Part shown: piece after piece, positions 62,288 to 64,000 of the stretch
Layout: every line of letters starts with the position of its first letter
Position numbering within the stretch: the first letter of the stretch is position 1
NCBI GenBank assembly: GCA_017470505.1
Contig: JAFUYO010000013.1
Location: 1 to 64,000, forward strand
Length of the DNA: 64,000 bases
Direction of reading: 5' to 3'
Source: Butyrivibrio sp.
GTDB lineage: Bacteria > Bacillota > Clostridia > Lachnospirales > Lachnospiraceae
Program-made: the position numbers and the translations under genes
Notes under the pieces: generated by a model
The model's input: the letters and a program-made list of their open reading frames with translations, nothing else
Databases searched by the model: none
What the model was told of the DNA's origin: nothing

Positions 62288-63178
62288 TCAGAGTCCTAAA
62301 TTGATAAAGTTGTTGTTAAGATACTTGTTGCTGAAACCAAGACCTCCGCCAACTCCTATCCCGTCCTTTTCCTTGAAAACCTGCTTGAAAGCATTCTGCC
62401 AATAGGTCTCCTCGTAGTTAAGATCCTTGATTCCCTTATCCTGTGTGAGCTCTATATGCATCTCTCCCCTGATGGGATGCCCCTGGGGATTGAACATCGT
62501 AAATTTGTTGTCTATATCCGTAAGCGTTCCCCTGAAGGACATACTGGACCAGAAGAATATCACCTGCTGCGTCTCAGACGAGGACATCAGACTCATCATC
62601 GCATCCATCCTCTTGCGTACCGAGAAGTTGTTGCCGCCGTTCTTGAACATGTCCAGACCCTTGTTGGCAAGACCCGTAAAATTAGTGTTTACTACGTCGT
62701 TTAACATGAAGGCGTTCATATTGTCACAGGCGTCAAATACCAGATCAAAGGAAAGCTTACTCTTGCCGGAGAAGGTGTAGTCGTACAGCTTGGACATACC
62801 GCCCTCAGTGGACCTTGTGGGGATCTTACCGTTTAAGGATGAGAGGCTTATGGTCGCGGGATTGTACTGCACCTTGAACTTAAAAAAGTTGTCGTGCTCA
62901 GAATCAACCTCGCCTACTTTTTCGGATGACCCGGAACTGGGAGTAAAAGCGGACTTTATGTCATCTTTCATGCTGCTCAAGCTGATCTTGTTCTTGGCAT
63001 TCTTCATGAGCTGAGTCTGGAGCTTGTTGATCTCCTTGGTCTCCTGATTGAAGTCCTCATCTGTGGTTTTTTTGCTCAGGTCCTTGAGATATATGTATAT
63101 GATGGCCTTCTCGCCGGCGCCATCCGTGAACATGCCCTTCACGGAAGAACCGAAATTGTCAAACATTCCTCCTGCCAA
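62288..63178 (-). CDS. Tube/baseplate adaptor protein (Afp7/CIS-tube type), paralogue 2
   Basis: A 296-aa protein with the start TTG 63178 (AGGAGG 8 bases ahead); a later in-frame ATG is too close to its GGAGG. KFKVQYNPATISLSSLNGKIP, KLSFDLVFDACDNMN, QQVIFFWSSMSFRGTLTDIDNKFTMFNPQGHPIRGEMHIELTQ line up with paralogue 1. Tandem paralogues are usual in eCIS baseplates. No LysM domain. Confidence 0.85.
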   Translation of the reverse strand: MAGGMFDNFGSSVKGMFTDGAGEKAIIYIYLKDLSKKTTDEDFNQETKEINKLQTQLMKNAKNKISLSSMKDDIKSAFTPSSGSSEKVGEVDSEHDNFFKFKVQYNPATISLSSLNGKIPTRSTEGGMSKLYDYTFSGKSKLSFDLVFDACDNMNAFMLNDVVNTNFTGLANKGLDMFKNGGNNFSVRKRMDAMMSLMSSSETQQVIFFWSSMSFRGTLTDIDNKFTMFNPQGHPIRGEMHIELTQDKGIKDLNYEETYWQNAFKQVFKEKDGIGVGGGLGFSNKYLNNNFINLGL

Positions 63179-63216
63179 TAGTCCATCCTCCTATAATTTA
63201 TACCAAAAGATACCTG

Positions 63217-64000
63217 TCAGTACCCGCGGCGCATCTTCTCGTTCTTCATCTGCCGCTCTATCTTGTTCATAACCTGATTGCTGATGGTATTCATCTTGTT
63301 TCTGACTTCGTTCTGAACAATCGCCTCGACGTCTCTCGCCGTTATCTGCGTTTCCCTCTGATTATTTGTACGAACAACATTCTGTTGTGTCACATGGTTC
63401 TCGTTAATAACCTGAGTCTCGACCGTCTTATTTATCTGTTTCTGTATATTAGTTTCAAGTGTGCTCAGCTGCTCTGTCACGTCCTCGGCTGTGAGGGTCT
63501 CGGTCTGTCTGTAGACTGTTTCCACCGGGGACCGCATCTTCCTGCCTGAAGGCGGAAGAATTCCTTCCTCCTCCTGCCTCGCCCTCTTTATGGACTCGAG
63601 AAACTCCTCCGTCTCGGCATCCATTGGCCTTACTGCACTGCTCTCAGGCACCTCGTTCTCGACAGAACTTATATCTGCGAGCAGCTCTCCGACCTCAGCC
63701 CTTCTTACGAGGTTATTGTTTATGACATTTGTATCTCCCTCATAGTACTGCTCAAGGAGCTGGTAAATCTCCATCGACTGGTCAGGGACCACCTCGCGGA
63801 GCTGCTCTAATATAAGGCTCCTTCTCTTCTCCTGTCTCTGTTGTCTTACGCTGAGCTGCTCCATGAGCTGCTCCGGATTTGAGAGGGCAAGCGCCGCATC
63901 CTGCATGGTCTGCTTCATGATATTTGCCGGGCTCTCTGTCTGTACACTCTCCTGCCTTGAACGCTCAACTACCTGCTCGTACTCACGCCTTCGCATCTCG
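63217..64000 (-). CDS. Gln/Glu-rich coiled-coil protein of the injection system (partial)
   Basis: At least 259 residues, cut by the window edge. An ATG at 63996 exists but the frame is open to the edge and no ribosome site is visible, so the real start is probably beyond. The chain is helical and Gln/Glu/Arg-rich, with a coiled-coil middle (EQLSTLETNIQKQINKTVETQVINENHVTQQNVV) and a basic C-terminus. No family assigned. It lies 38 bases before the adaptor genes; tube, sheath and other parts are expected further upstream. Confidence 0.75.
   Translation of the reverse strand, partial: EMRRREYEQVVERSRQESVQTESPANIMKQTMQDAALALSNPEQLMEQLSVRQQRQEKRRSLILEQLREVVPDQSMEIYQLLEQYYEGDTNVINNNLVRRAEVGELLADISSVENEVPESSAVRPMDAETEEFLESIKRARQEEEGILPPSGRKMRSPVETVYRQTETLTAEDVTEQLSTLETNIQKQINKTVETQVINENHVTQQNVVRTNNQRETQITARDVEAIVQNEVRNKMNTISNQVMNKIERQMKNEKMRRGY

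Noticed and set aside
47285..63178. Type VI secretion system
   Set aside because: No TssJ/L/M membrane-complex genes, no ClpV; the AAA+ ATPase and split hub/spike fit eCIS.
52612..64000. Ordinary prophage tail region
   Set aside because: No capsid, terminase, integrase, lysis or replication genes in view, and an eCIS-type AAA+ ATPase is present; only the flanking DNA can settle it fully.

Overview
The window looks like a chromosomal segment of a Gram-positive anaerobe of the Lachnospiraceae (Butyrivibrio/Roseburia-like). This is inferred from the gene complement: many lipoproteins with LAGC/LAAC lipoboxes, AGGAGG-type ribosome binding sites, YesM/YesN-type two-component genes, a short-tailed GntR gene beside clpC, the purE-purM-purN-purD order, and a small 'endosialidase-like' protein typical of the family. 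Nearly everything is on the minus strand.

Region 1 (1-10.4 kb): a tRNA-Pro(AGG), then a sugar-uptake and sensing operon read right to left: lipoprotein binding protein, double-NBD ATPase, permease, small membrane protein, AraC-type response regulator, YesM-type kinase and two more periplasmic-binding-fold proteins. Region 2 (10.6-16.5 kb): exported proteins (a BspA-repeat/transglutaminase-like protein and a second transglutaminase-like protein whose nucleophile appears replaced by Ser), a PrsW-type membrane protease, radA, and a short plus-strand gene. Region 3 (16.6-24.9 kb): clpC with its GntR neighbour, an SH3 membrane protein, and purE-M-N-D. Region 4 (25-36 kb): a divergent polar amino-acid ABC transporter, an M29-type aminopeptidase with two small membrane proteins, pyrE, surE, a MutS-like ATPase with odd internal repeats, and a lipoprotein.

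Region 5 (36.1-64 kb) is the most interesting part: one long minus-strand cluster carrying an extracellular contractile injection system (eCIS, the Afp/PVC-type phage-tail-like device). In reading order it has a coiled-coil protein cut by the window edge, two tube/baseplate adaptor paralogues, a gpD-like hub, a gpV-like spike, gp25, two baseplate-J proteins and a tail protein I. Next come an unusual set of a STAS protein, an FtsE-like ATPase without FtsX, a two-TM HATPase protein and a membrane SH3 protein, then an eCIS-type AAA+ ATPase. Downstream are a Uma2-fold protein, a large surface protein, a GNAT acetyltransferase, a probable effector, and a SpoIIE-type phosphatase. The effector frame is about 1552 codons long and ends in a papain-like WCWAAS cysteine-protease domain. 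It is cut by one in-frame TAA inside a Lys/Glu-rich linker. Sheath and inner tube are not in the window and presumably lie beyond 64 kb.

Intergenic DNA carries several repeat families: a 71-72 bp bipartite array in two divergent loci, a tandem hairpin array with paired compensatory changes, inverted-repeat elements sharing GTTACAGTTC-like ends, a GTCCTRAGGAAT leader hairpin seen three times, and a 171-bp element flanked by identical 29-bp palindromes.
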